A stretch of 64,000 nucleotides of DNA. Origin: Pezicula radicicola (lineage: Eukaryota; Ascomycota; Leotiomycetes; Helotiales; Dermateaceae). The notes under the pieces are model-generated. The model was given only the letters and a program-made list of their open reading frames with translations. It did not search any database and was not told the origin of the DNA. The position numbers and the translations under genes are program-made. This document shows positions 11,200-22,714 of the stretch, one piece after another; the stretch's first letter is position 1, and every line of letters begins with the position of its first letter. Location: positions 4,139 through 68,138 of the forward strand of contig PDUO01000087.1 of NCBI GenBank assembly GCA_003008705.1, in the 5' to 3' direction.

Positions 11200-12772
11200 T
11201 CTTCTCCTGTGACATGTATTGAGCCTGTTGAAAATGAGACAGAGAAATTCCTTGAAGCGGCGTTCATCAAGGTTTTAGGCCCAGAAGCAAAAGGCAGAGA
11301 CGCTAACTTCCTTGCTTTAGGTGGCGATTCAATTTCTGCGATCAACCTTTCCAATATTGTCAAAAAAGAAGGATTTATTCTCTCGGTCGGTGATATCCTT
11401 AAGAACCCTAGGCTACGTGATATGGCCGAGAATTTGAAGAGGCCTTCTGGGACCAAGCGACTCAATATCAAAGCTTTCGAGATTCCACAAGCAGTTTTAC
11501 AACACATTTCTGCTTCAGGGCTGGGTGAGAAGGAAATAGACCACGTTTATCCATGTCCTGCAGGTCAGACGGAGTGTTGTTTCAGGGACAGGGAATTGAA
11601 CAGATGTAGACATTAATGACAATTCGGCCACAGGTTCATCCTGTGGCGGACTGGATTTCCACAGTTGAGAAGTTGTCGGCTATGAACGAAATCTTACGCA
11701 CGACCTTCACTTCATCTGAGTCTAAATTCTTTGGAGTAGCCCTCAAGGCGTCTGCACTTCCGGTCGACTATATCGACATCACTTCTGAGCGGGAAAGGCA
11801 AAGAGAGCTGGAGAAGATATGGAACTCTAACTTCAAATTCGGCATCCCTTTTATCAAATATACTATCTTTACTTGGCCAAATAGAATGCGTGAAGTAGTA
11901 ACCAACATTGATTATGGTCTTCATGATGGGACTCTTATACGAGTGTTTGCCGAACACTTCAAGGCGTTACAGCATAACCGACCGATCACCAATTTAACAC
12001 AGCTCCGGGATTTGACTCAACTTCAATCAGCAGCGTCAAGATCCGATGCGTTGAATTATTGGAAAAGAGAAGATGTCCGTCCGATAGGCTTCCAAGTTCC
12101 TTTAACTCTAAAGCAACATAAGCCAAACGCTACGACAATAATAACAGCTCCTCTTGAAATCAACCTCGATTACTTCGCTTCTAACTAAAATATAACAATC
12201 CCAACAATCTTTCAAGCTGCCTTCTAGTTATAGCTCTCTAGAAGCTCAGGAGACAAGGATATAGGGTTTGACTACCTCTACACCGGTCGAAATATTGATA
12301 TGAGAGATATTGGTGATCCCCAGTTAATTAATCGCCCTTGTGCCATTTCCTCCCATTCCGAAGCATCGTAAGGAATGACCTAAGTATTGAGGAATATCTC
12401 ACAGAAACTCAGTCTTCTTTCTGGCGTTCGATGGATAATGGCTGCGTTGGACTATCCCAAATCTATAAGGCCGTGAGTCTCTCTCGCGTATCTCGTGGAA
12501 ACAGAACACTATTTCTCTTTCAACCTTTCGAGCCAGCCAAACTCTCCTCAGCTGATGATATGAGGTGGTTATATATGACCGGCGCCGAAGTGAAGATAAA
12601 TCAACCATATACACTTGTTTGTGAGATCGTTAGAATAGAGAAAGGATATTGCATCAAATTCACGATTGATGAGGCGGTCATTAGTAAAGACAAAGCGCTG
12701 AAGGGGACTGAGGAGGTATGGGCTATTGTCAGGGACTTATTGAGGATGGAGAGAGAAACGTTGTTGAGGTGA
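11200..12772 (+). other. NRPS relic: thiolation 2 and terminal condensation domain
   Basis: The T domain core FLALGGDSISAINLSNI lies near 11310-11360. A condensation domain follows (VYPCPAGQTE, then EILRTTFTSSESKFF). The catalytic site reads NIDYGLHDGTLIRVF, so the HHxxxDG motif has lost its paired His (I-D in their place) although HDG remains. Frame breaks lie at about 11610 and 12188. The final piece (12338-12772) ends CEIVRIEKGYCIKFTIDEAV, which matches the C-terminal part of condensation domains, and stops normally. Confidence 0.75.
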
Positions 12773-13554
12773 TCTGATTTGAAATCAAGTTCTTCTATGC
12801 GCTCTGCAACTAACAAGCGTAGCCTTTTAATTCAGAATAGAGTGGCCAGCAGACTTAGTATTCGAAGATTTTCCAGAGGTGTTCTTAATAAAAGAATCTA
12901 AAACAACATCTTACTTTCTTAAAGTGGTGGTGAGAGGTCGTCTGGCTCGACACTACGTTGCTTATACACAGGCTCCTTGCCCTTGCACGTAGTAGCAGAT
13001 ACAGCTAGTTTTAGGCCCATGTTGCGGAATACAGTATCGATTTGAGGGTCGACGTAAATGTACAGTTATACCAGAGGAGCTTAACTAAGAGGTCTCTGAC
13101 CTATAATATAATAGATCGATATGAGGTTCAAAACGTAGAGGTGTTGCTACCAATTGTAGGTGGGCGATCTGGTCAATATAAATGATGTTCGAATAATGAG
13201 AAGAGAAGCCTGTGGCCACGCTGGCCATATAAATGTTCTGGTCACCAACTAAATAAACGACGAACTACGTGAGCGGTAACGAACCATAGCGTCACAAAGA
13301 TATAGGCAATGTCGTATTGTATTCTGTGTTCTTTGAGGAGAAAAGGAAGCTCGGAATAGGCATCTTATAGTAGCGATTACATGACTATTCCCATAGTCAA
13401 CGCCTAATATAATAGTAATAAAATAACAATACAGAAGATGCGATCTGTTTAAGGGTTATTGTAAGACCAGAAGGAACGAGGTTGTTTAGAACCAAGTTAG
13501 GACTAACTTTAGGAACTACCACAGCTGAACACAGGAACACTAATTTTTTTGCTC
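12773..13554. other. intergenic, no gene recognised
   Basis: Mixed composition with stops in all frames. No repeat structure or coding similarity is recognised. It contains the 3' flanks of the NRPS relic and of the tyrosinase gene. Confidence 0.4.
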
Positions 13555-15134
13555 TCACAAATCTCCGATCTTTGGTCGATATCCAGGAGACATATGAACA
13601 TTGCGACCCTCAGGATCAGCACGAGTGTGCAGAACCACTTCATACTTGACGTCTTTTTCATCGCCACCTTCTCGGAGAACCTTCAACATAGTCTCGTCGA
13701 TAGGGACGATCGATACGGCTTCGAGATTATTCTGACAGTTTTTGCAGCCCTTGACATTCCAGCGGCTTAGAATGATCTTGGCCCGGTTGATGTTGCTCAC
13801 ATACTTGAATCCAACGATTGCTGCATCTTCAGCATTGCCAAACTTGGGCGCGTTTTCACTGCTTTGCTGATCAAGTGAACTTGCTCCATAGCTGTAACCA
13901 AGATCTGCAATATTAGTCACATCATTAGAAGTATAATAAATGTCGGTGGTGTGAGGTGTGGTTGGCTTCTTGAATGGCACTAGACTAGTACTCATATCCT
14001 ACTGAAGATATTAGCAAAATCCTGTTGTCTATGCTATTTATCTACTTGCCAGTAAGGTACCCTGAGGAATTCCGGCAGTACCTTCTTCCATAAAGGTGCC
14101 AGGAAATTTGTCAGGAAGAACTGTCAAGCTTCCTCTCTTGGTAAGATTGTTCTTCACTTGCCAGCGCCAGAATATGTAGTCGATGAAGCAGTGATGGAAG
14201 AAGAAGATAGGATCAAAGCCAGCCGTATCATTTTCGCCCATGTCACCATTAGCTCCAGGGATCGTGTCAAAGTCATCACCCTGAGCATCAAAGCCGCCAA
14301 CGGCCAAGTGAATAGAATTATGTGGACTCTCAATCGGTACAACAAGCTCCTGCATATCCGGTTTACTCGCATGTTCCTTCTGCCAAGCCTTCGTGGATGT
14401 GGTATTCGAGAAAGCTGTGTAATTTGGAGCGTCAAGACAACGCTTATAACGGGCAGACACTGAGTAGTAGTCAGGAACCCGATCTTCTATTTTAACAGTT
14501 CCATCCAACCATGCCGCAATATTATTGTTCAAAATCCTCGTCCTTTCCTTGTCATTTTTAAATCTGGCGTTAAGAGTCTGAGTTTTCTGTTGTTCCTCCA
14601 GTGTTCCAACAAGCCCGCTCAAAGGGTATCGGACAGTTTCGTATCCTTCAGGCTTTGAATACAGTGAGTTATCGCCGAGAACCTGATCGTCGAGGCTTTG
14701 TTGTAACTTGTATGAGTAGAGAGGGTTCCTATCTTCACTTTCAAAAGGAAAATGAGGATTTGTGAAAATTGACGGAACAGGATGGCCTCCAGGTATATGA
14801 TCCAAAGTCTCATCCCAGAAAGGGAAGGTGACATTCTCACACCCGGGAATGGTTCGAAGGGCATTCTCCAAACGATAATCATAGGCTCTGTGCCAAGTAG
14901 GAAACAACACGTTGCCATGATTGCAGTAACCTCCCCACCAGTCTGGGTTTGTAGCTCCTTTGCCAGTGAAAGGCTCGCCGTGGTAGCCAGCAATACAGAA
15001 GAAAGAATTAGGATCGCTTGGTTCTTTGCTTGAATACCACGGAAGGCTTTGATAAGGTTCTCCAGCTGGGTTCTATCTTCGTTGGTGTCGTATTTACGTT
15101 GCATCTCCTGGATGGAAAGACGTACACGAGACAT
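13555..15134 (-). CDS. tyrosinase (polyphenol oxidase) with a one-base frameshift
   Basis: Type-3 copper enzyme that oxidises mono- and diphenols to quinones (melanin or phenolic metabolism). Exon 1 runs 15134-14046, a 66-nt intron 14045-13980 (GTAGAT...CTAG), and exon 2 13979-13555, about 504 residues in all. Copper ligands are intact. CuA: the His in GYHGEPF plus YCNHGNVLFPTWHR. CuB: SPHNSIHL and FDPIFFFHHCFIDYIFW. A CKNC motif lies in the C-terminal domain. There is no signal peptide. The N-terminal reading MSRVRLSIQEMQRKYD to AFRGIQAK must shift by one base at about 15021-15027 to continue EPSDPNSFFCIAGYHGEP. Exon lengths sum to one base short of a multiple of three. The gap is far too small for an intron, so this is a true one-base deletion or an assembly error. 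If real, the gene is inactive. Confidence 0.85.
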
Positions 15135-15530
15135 GATTCTTGAAGAATACGGAAGCTAGGTATGAAATTGATATGTTGGAATGAGATAACGATGAAGTGT
15201 GTGGATGAGATGTTAGTTTTAAATCGAGGGCTCGAAGTTAGGGTCTTCTTATAGTCATGCTTCTCTGAGCATGCTTTATTAGAGACAGCAGAATCTGTAA
15301 GAGACTTCGGTCGGTAAGTACCTAGGCATGCACTCTAGTTGCAAGCATCCGAATATGTTTTTGGGATTTAACTGCCATCTGGCGAATCAAAAAAAATCAA
15401 TAGCGCCCCAGGATTCCTGGAATACCCCCCAAAACAATTTCAACTTAAATAGTGAGGTCTAACAACTCGCAACCAATCCATTCTCGACCTCCAATGACTG
15501 CTGTGTTGCTTCTAAACAACTGCCGATGAA
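15135..15530. promoter_or_regulatory. shared upstream region of tyrosinase and a divergent small gene
   Basis: A 396-bp spacer lies between divergent starts (tyrosinase ATG at 15134 minus, small gene ATG at 15531 plus). No specific operator is recognised. It includes an A-run (15389-15395) and a C-run (15426-15432). Confidence 0.3.
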
Positions 15531-15829
15531 ATGACAAATAACACGTTCGATTCTCTCGTTGTGGAGTATAAAGGAAGCGAGATATTCTTATATGATTTGA
15601 ACGCCGTTATGTCACATTTACGCCCGGGTCCAACAGTGCAGCTTAGAAGGCAGCCCACAAATCGTCCGATATCAAAGGAGACATTATTGACTGACGTATT
15701 ACAGTCATTAAGACGACCTATGATGTGCCCAGCTCGCTAGAAAAGGTAATAGAGGCCCAGACAAAAGGCATACTGGTTGATGAAGGTGCCGGAAAGCCAT
15801 TCTTGGATACCATAATAATCGAGAAGTAA
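15531..15829 (+). CDS. small conserved-looking hypothetical protein, one intron
   Basis: Exon 1 starts at ATG 15531 (MTNNTFDSLVVEYKGSEIFL YDLNA). A second exon, entered after the TTGACTGAC branch and TTACAG acceptor at about 15702, reads IKTTYDVPSSLEKVIEAQ, then GILVDEGAGKPFLDTIIIEK, and stops at 15827-15829. Phase requires a donor leaving one base. The GTCCAACAG at about 15629 fits phase but is a weak donor, so the exact exon 1 end is uncertain. The product would be roughly 70-75 residues. I do not recognise a named family. The Val-Asp-Glu-Gly and IIIEK end look like a small globular protein. It lies between the tyrosinase (divergent) and GH3 (convergent) genes. Confidence 0.45.
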
Positions 15830-16126
15830 ACAATATAACCTAAGCACCAACATGGGGTGATTTCACCTTAACGCCTTGGAATATAGCAATTCTAACTATT
15901 GTGATAGATTCCAAGTTGGGTTTAGGTATATAGCGCTTTAATAGCGCTTTTCTATATAAAAATAACCTACGTCTAAGTTTCTATAAAAAAAACCCCCCCT
16001 GGACGCGGCCCTGGGTCCAGCTGCTTATACTATTTCGTAGATAACAAAATCTTGCGTTTAGACTAATATCTACGGAATTTAAAAATACATATTTTAAGGC
16101 CATTCCTGACTGTGACGGAGAGTACA
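15830..16126. other. short spacer with inverted repeats
   Basis: This holds an 8-bp inverted repeat (CTTGGAAT at 15875-15882 and ATTCCAAG at 15908-15915). There is also a hairpin TGGAC/GTCCA around GCGGCCCTGG at 16000-16019, preceded by an A-run and C-run. It could be a decayed MITE tip, but no full element can be delimited. Confidence 0.35.
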
Positions 16127-19100
16127 CTATGACCTAACAGTCAAGGTAGCATTGGCTCGGATGTCGGCACTAGAACTTCCAACGTAGAACACAAAGTCGC
16201 CATCCTCAACAACATACTGCATTTTTCGATTATAAAGCCCGAGGGTGGAAACATCCACAGTAATCTCCACTACCTCCGTCGCTCCTGCTGCAACTGAAAC
16301 CTTTGAGAATCCTAGGGACATTGTGAGCTAGACTTTATATAACTCAGAAATTATACTGACCTTTCAATTGCTTGTTTGGGACTTCAACGCTTGAGATCAA
16401 ATCCTCGACGTAGAGCTGAACCACTTCCGTACCATCCAACGTCGAGTTGTTAGTAACAGATACAGTAGTAGTGATGATATCGCTTGCTGTAGCATTAGTC
16501 TTTGACAGTGTAATATTACCATAACTAAATGACGCATAGCTTAAGCCATAACCGAACTCATAAAGTGGCGCCGGAGTACTTAGAACATATTGATGACCGA
16601 ATTGAAGAGTTCCGTTCGGAAATTCCCTGCCGGGTGAAACTGTTCTACCGGATGATAAATAATCGTAGTAAATGGGAGTGGTCCCAATGTCGTATGGCAC
16701 TCCGACTGACAACTTCCCACTTGGATTGACGTCGCCAAAAAGAACATCTGCTAAAGCATTCCCTCCTTGCTCCTGAAGGACATTAGCATCAGATGAGCAC
16801 ATATGAAAGTGTAAGCTTACGGAGGGGTAAAATTGTTGGACAAGTGCAGACGCATTTTGGCTTATCCATGGCTCCGTGATGGGTTTTCCAGAAGAATAAA
16901 CTACGACAGTAGGCTTCCCAGTATTGATGATTGCCTGCACAAGGTAGGTCATAGCCCCGACCAAATTCAGGGAATGTACATCAACATGCTCGCCCGTTGT
17001 TGCATTCAGGCCTTGCCAGAGCTGATTTTGATCTCTAGACCAAGTTCCCACTATGACAACAGCCACATCGGCAGCCTCTGCTGCAGCAATAGCTTCCGTA
17101 AAGCCCGACTGGTCAGTTGACCACCGTTCACAACCTTGTGCGAATGTAATGTTTCCAGTACTAGCAGCTCGGAGGCCAGCAAGTGGGGTGACACCAGCCT
17201 AATATAAGTTAGAAGAGTACATTTATATATGTATAGCCACGACTTGCGGGATTATACTGCGAGCCGTTCACAACGTAATCTCCATAATTCATGAAGTTCG
17301 CCATAGGCCCAATAAGCGCAATATTCGCCGACTTGGAAAGAGGAAGCGTCTCGTTGTAATTTTCAAGCAGAACAATTGACTCGGCATCAAGCTGTCGAGC
17401 TAACGCAATATTTTCTGCGCTGTGAATCAGGGAAGTCGTTTCGTTGGCTGGCGCTCCTTGGTATGGATGTTCAAAGAGGCCCTAGCCAAGAAGTGATTAA
17501 TAAAAGTCTTGGTAGCGTTTAAAGAGAAGACAAAAATGAGAAATAATTTAGAACAAAATAGTTTGGTTTGTTTTCCCTCACTTAGCTACTACATGTAGCT
17601 AGCCTCGAGCTCTTACTCTTTACAAAGCACAGAATACAAAACCTTTGCTCCTGATGTCTATTTTACTCATATTAAAAAAAACTTACCATCGAAAATTTAG
17701 CTCGAAGAAGACGTGAGACTGCGGTATCGACGACGTCAAGGCTCAGCTTTTTAGACTCCACGAGTTGTGGGATTGTTTCAAAATTATAAGATCCTCCACC
17801 TGAACTTCCGCATTAGCAGTCTCTCTTTGAGTATTTTAGGAAAGCTAACACAATAGCGTTCCAGATTTACGAACCCATTTCAACATCATTGCCTGCAGGT
17901 AAAACAAGAGTAGTGACAGATTCTTTGTCAAGGGGCTCTGATTGACAGAGTTTGAAACTATCACAAACTCGATCAGTTGCACCAGCATCACCTATGGTAA
18001 GAACCTTGGAGTTAGTTTAATTGTTTTAGATATATCGGAAGTAACCCAAACATGATTCAGAAGAAATGAGTGAGTTCAACCCAGAAACGCAAATTTACTC
18101 TGATAAATTAAGACTTACTCGTTACCCAGTACTGGTATCCCCACTCACTCCTTAGAATATCGGTGAGAAGATGGTCGTCAGTAATGCTATCATACTTTCA
18201 TTAGCAATCCTTCGATAGAATTCCGAATTGATCACAAGTCAGCCTTACACAGGAACGCCATCATAAGACGAATACGCTGACATGATGGACCAGGCTCCAC
18301 CATCGACAATCATCCTTTTGTATGACGGTAAGTACGTTGTTCGAAGCTCTCTCTCACCACCGTGAACTGGCCCTGTGTTAAGCCCCTGCTCAGGCTTTAA
18401 AGTTGCTTAGTATTGGCTTGATTGTGAATCGTAAGGTGACTTACTGAAGCGTACGCAGCAAAATGTTTGACGGTAGCACTAACATTTGCAGCTGGTCTTG
18501 ATTAGTTTAAACTCGTTGAGAAGGCTATAAACTAAGGGATCTTGCCTTGCATGCCCTTGACGTAACTGTATCCGATTTCTCCTGCCAAAAACGAATCTTC
18601 GCCAAAAGTCTCCTCCACTCTGCCGTATCTCAGCTCTCGAGCAAGATCTCCTAAAGGTGCGAAGATTTGATTTACCTGTAAATGGCATGATTAACTAAGT
18701 GAAATAATCCAACATTGTATGATCATAAACGTACGCCTAGAGCAAGAGCTTCTTTTGCTATAACAGCCCCCATTTTCTGCACTAACTTGGTATTCCATGA
18801 ACATGCATAGCCAATTGGAGAGTTGAATATAGTGGCATTTCCAACCAAGAAGCCGTGTATGCCTTCGCTCTGAACGAGGGCTGGTATCCCAAGGGTGGTA
18901 TTATACAGTACTGGAAGAAAGTAAGCAGGATTCGATCACTTGCAACACCAGTTCTCACAGTAATCTTGTGCTAGCTTTACTCCGTCAGCAATCCATTGTT
19001 GGGGAACAGGATATCTACAGCCAAAAGGTACTGTTAGTTTGCTTGTTCCGGATAACACAGGAGTAGCTCAAGTACGTGCCCCACGTAGAACTGCCCTATA

Positions 19101-19424
19101 TAAAATTTTAGAATTACTACATAATCTAATCTAGCATAGAAAAGACGCTTTACCAGCCCTTGTTTGCATGTTCCAAATGAGCCCACTCTCGTTAAATACG
19201 TTATTCGTCGTGTTGATCCAATTGGAGATATCGCCTTGAATTAATTGCGCCGTCTTGTCCTCGATCGTCATGCGAGACAGCAGATCTGTGACTCTGGCAT
19301 CAACAGATTGGCTGGGGTCTTTGTAGAGTGGGAGGCTCGAATTGCTCGTCGAAGTAGAGTTACTCGCTGCCCTTGCAAGGCCTAGTAGAAAGGCGGACGA
19401 CACTGCTGCTAGAAGGAACTGCAT
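16127..19424 (-). CDS. secreted GH3 beta-glucosidase
   Basis: Glycoside hydrolase family 3, hydrolysing terminal non-reducing beta-linked sugars from oligosaccharides outside the cell. Start MQFLLAAVSSAFLLGLARA is a clear signal peptide. Many short introns interrupt the gene, for example 19157-19100 region (GTAAAG donor), a 48-nt in-frame intron at about 16772-16819, and 16360-16312 before the last exon. Spliced landmarks in order: LLSRMTIEDKTAQLIQGDIS, SEGIHGF, FAPLGDLARELRYGRVEETF, GPVHGGERELRTTYLP, SIMSAYSSYDGVP, then SDAGATDRVC whose Asp is the nucleophile (its Ser codon is split by an intron ending near 17996). The C-terminal GH3 domain (QGGNALADVLFGDVNPSGKL) and fibronectin-III-like domain (LGLYNRKMQYVVEDGDFVFYVG) follow. 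No frameshift is seen. It diverges from the GH31 gene across a 780-bp spacer, which suggests co-regulation. Confidence 0.9.
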
Positions 19425-20204
19425 CGTTGGAGAGCTGATGGTTGACTGTTTCGAGACTTCGCCTTTCCGGCCGTGGCTGGTTTTTATATTATATCATCCC
19501 AAGTTCATCTCCAACTGTTCCTGCATTTGCGCTAGAAAGCATCATCAATTTTGTCCCATAGGTTCCCCTCCCAGATCCCCTCCAGATTCCTCTCCGTACT
19601 CGCGCTGAATGTCGGTCCGCATTGCCGTTGGTAGACGCGCGATCTTGGGTTAGGAAGATTCTCCGCTGTAGATCATAGTGGGGCAAAGATGGCGGGGCCA
19701 GCGAAGACAAGATATACAGTATGAACTCGAGGCCCGAGGAAGATTGAGGAAGATTCTTGAAGTGATTCTTAAAGCCGAGGATACCACAGTACAGTATCCA
19801 GTCCGAGGGAGCGGGGAGGCTTTGACAAAAGATGATTGGTGGAAAGATTGATCCAGGGACAGTCTAATAAACGAACTGCAACCAGAACCATTGGGACTCT
19901 TCTTGTACATCCCGAAATCCACTGAAACCCACTGAATGGCTGAAGCAACCTGTACCGCGAGTGCGCTTCTGCAATTCTTGTGTAGCCCTTCTGCAGTCGT
20001 ACGACCTGCTGCATTTAGCCTGAAGATGGCACACCTCGCCCCTCCATGGAGACCCAGGGTAGCTCTCAATACTAACCCGCCTTGGTAGGAAGCTTGAATT
20101 CAAATCACTTATCATCGTTTGTTCTTATTGTATTCCTCTCTTCTATCTCTCTTGCCCAGCTTCAAACCCCAGCAGCCCCCAGTCGATTCAGTAACAGTAT
20201 CAAG
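19425..20204. promoter_or_regulatory. bidirectional promoter region between GH3 and GH31 genes
   Basis: A 780-bp spacer separates two divergent glycosidase starts. Three sites match the CreA catabolite-repressor consensus SYGGRG: GTGGGG at 19678-19683, GCGGGG at 19692-19697 and GCGGGG at 19811-19816. Single matches are common by chance. A TATA-rich stretch (TTTTATATTATATC) lies near 19480, just upstream of the GH3 start. Open frames in this spacer on either strand have no recognisable similarity. Confidence 0.45.
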
Positions 20205-22714
20205 ATGAAGTTTCGAGATGGAATGTGGTTGACTGCTGAGGGTTTTCGACCCGAATATGCGGAGGAAGTCTATGCCATCACCGAGAGCAAGGAGGGGAAA
20301 GCACTGAGCTTGCTGTGTCCTACCAAGAAAATCTTCTCGAGAGGAGATTCTCTGAACTTGAGCACTTTATCTATTGTAGGTACAACTTTCGAGCTTCAAT
20401 GGCTAACTTAACTGACGTTACCAGGACATTGAAGCTGTCGTTGATGGAGTCATCTCAGTCGAGGTAACCCATTGGCAAGGTGCACAGAGACTAGGGCCTC
20501 ACTTTGAGCTCTTTCCGGCTGGTAAGCCGGAACCGAGTGCTGGCAAGATCACCAAATCCCCAAAAGCGACGACACTCGAGTCTGGATCTGTCTCTGCCTC
20601 AGTCAGTTCGAAGGAACACACTTTCGATATTCGATTTCATGCCACGGATGGCTCAAAGGAGCTCACCTCCCTGCAGAACCGTAGCGTGGGTCTAGCATAC
20701 ACTCCTGCACCGAGCAATCCACTCCAGACTGGTGATATGAGGGATTTTCAGCATTATGTCTTCACACAAACACAACTTGCCGTTGGCGAGTCTGTGCATG
20801 GACTTGGGGAGAGGTTCGGTGGTTTCAACAAAGTCGGTCAAGGTATTACTACCTGCCAGTATACGTATAGTATTCCAACACTAACTCTACTTTCTCAGCG
20901 ATCACGTTGTGGAATGCAGATGGCGGGACTTCTAGCGATCAAGCATACAAGAATGTTCCCTTCTGGATGAGTTCTCGTGGTTATGGAATTTTTATCGACA
21001 CTCCCGAGAAGGTGGATCTTGAGGTTGGAAGCGAAAGATGCTGCAGAGTGCAGACGAGTGTGGAAGGTCAGCGACTGAAATGGTGAGTTCCCTTTTGTAG
21101 TGTTCGAGGACGGCGCAGGCTGACTTCCACCAGGTATATCATATACGGGCCCAGTCCTAAGGAGGTACTCAACAAATATACCATCCTCACTGGAAAGCCT
21201 GGCAAAGTCCCAAGTTGGAGTTTTGGTCTTTGGCTAAGTACCAGTTTTACCACCAACTACGATGAAGCTACAGTGAACTCTTTCCTCGAAGGCATGCAGG
21301 CTCGTGATATCCCGGTCGAGGTTTTCCATTATGACTGCTTTTGGCTCAAAGCCTTCCACTGGTGCGACTTCGTTTTCGATGCAGAAAAGTTCCCTGACCC
21401 AAAAAGTCAAATATCAAGACTAAAATCTGCTGGTGAGTCTAGCGTCTACCATGACTCAATCATCTTCGTGTACGCAAGTAGCTGACTGTATTTTCAGGCT
21501 TGGTGAAGAAAGTATGCGTTTGGATCAACCCATACCTTGGTCAAGCTTCGCCAGTCTTCAGGCTCGCTGCTGAAAAGGGATATCTAGTCAAGCGTAAGAA
21601 TGGAGATATCTTCCAATGGGATCTTTGGCAGACGGGGATGGGCCTTGTCGATTTTACAAACCCAGAAGCCGTGAAATGGTACGTTGAATGCTTGGAAAGC
21701 CTTTTTGACAAAGGGGTGGATGCGATCAAGACAGATTTTGGCGAGCGCATTCCGACTCTAGACGTGGAATGGTTCGACAAATCCGTAGATCCCAAGAGGA
21801 TGCACAATTACTATGCGTTCCTCTACAACAAAGTTGTGCATGAGGCTTTGCAGAAGCGCTACGGAAAAGACGAGGCCGTCCTATTTGCAAGAACAGCTAC
21901 GGCTGGAACACAACGTTTTCCACTTCAATGGGGCGGTGATTGCGAATCAACTCCAGAAGCAATGGCTGAGTCAGTCCGTGGTGGCCTCGGTCTTGGTCTT
22001 TGTGGATACTCGTTCTGGTCTGTAGACATTGGTGGATTTGAGGGTAACCCTCCGCCTTGGATTTACAAACGTTGGGTAGCATTCGGTCTCTTATGTTCGC
22101 ATTCACGACTTCATGGCAGCAACTCCTTCCGAGTGCCTTGGACTGTGGACAACGACGACCAAGGTGAACAAGGCTGCTCTAAAATATTGTCCAAGTGGAC
22201 GGCATTGAAGGCCCGTTTGATGCCTTACATCTATGCGCAAGCTCAGGAGTCCATCAAACTTGGAATTCCACTCTCTTTGCGAGCTATGTGCCTTGAGTTT
22301 CCAGATGATCCAACGTCTTGGTACTTGGATAGGCAGTTCATGTTCGGAGACAGCCTCCTAGTGGCGCCAATCTTCGAGGAGTCTGGAGATGTTGAGTTCT
22401 ATCTACCCAAAGGTCGCTGGACCAACTTCTTCACAAAAGAGAAGAAGGATGGCCCTGGGTGGTTCAAAGAGCATCATGAGTTTGATACTCTGCCCCTGTA
22501 TGTCCGTGAGGGTACTATTCTTGCCCTGGGAAAGAAAGATGAGACTCGCACGGTGTATGATTACCAAGACGCCGATGTGTATCTGTATGAGGTGAAATCG
22601 GCGAAGGTAACAATCGTCGATTCTGGTGGTGTTGTCGTCGATGAATTGGAGTTTGTGAATGGTGAGAGGAAAGGTGATACTCTGAAAGGGAACTACTCTT
22701 TCTCCTGCGTCTGA
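20205..22714 (+). CDS. GH31 alpha-xylosidase
   Basis: Glycoside hydrolase family 31, most like the YicI/fungal alpha-xylosidase branch that removes alpha-xylose from xyloglucan oligosaccharides. Five exons: 20205-20375, 20425-20842, 20899-21082, 21134-21432 and 21498-22714. All introns (49-65 nt) have standard ends and keep frame, giving 762 residues. N-terminal beta-sandwich, then HGLGERFGGFNK, then the catalytic barrel: PVEVFHYDCFWLKAFHWCDF, VCVWINPYLGQ, DAIKTDFGERIP (Asp nucleophile), FARTATAGTQRFPLQWGGD (acid/base Asp), GGLGLGLCGYSFWSVDIGGF, SHSRLHGSNSFRVPW. The Phe-Trp-rich DCFWLKAFHWCDF segment matches the alpha-xylosidase branch rather than ordinary alpha-glucosidases. There is no N-terminal signal peptide from this start, so it may act inside the cell. 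It pairs divergently with the secreted GH3 gene, consistent with joint xyloglucan breakdown. Confidence 0.92.

Larger units (their letters stand above)
6900..12772 (+). pseudogene. two-module NRPS relic, A-T-C-A-T-C
   Basis: Domains can be followed across all three frames in the order A1, T1, C1, A2, T2, C2. Adenylation pieces: VNYSRLNLLSNRIAVNLQ, TSRSTGKPKGV, GRLDKVIKLHGQQLKPLEIS. Thiolation cores: SLGGNSMQAIRML and ALGGDSISAINL, both keeping the phosphopantetheine-accepting Ser. The order matches the six-domain layout known for fungal SidE-type synthetases, but domain order alone does not prove orthology. The gene is dead: there are in-frame stops in A1 (for example within VPI*LDIS, DA*ADL and near 7780 and 7970), frameshifts near 9545, 10130, 10780 and 11610, and internal deletions in C1 and A2. 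The final condensation-like domain ends at 12772 with no thioesterase or reductase after it. Base composition remains ordinary, so decay seems to be by scattered indels and stops rather than heavy RIP. Confidence 0.9.

Noticed and set aside
15020..15100. An intron as explanation for the tyrosinase frame change, using GTAAATAC near 15099 as donor
   Set aside because: It would remove LENLIKAFRGIQ, which is conserved in tyrosinases; the frame change is confined to about 7 bases.
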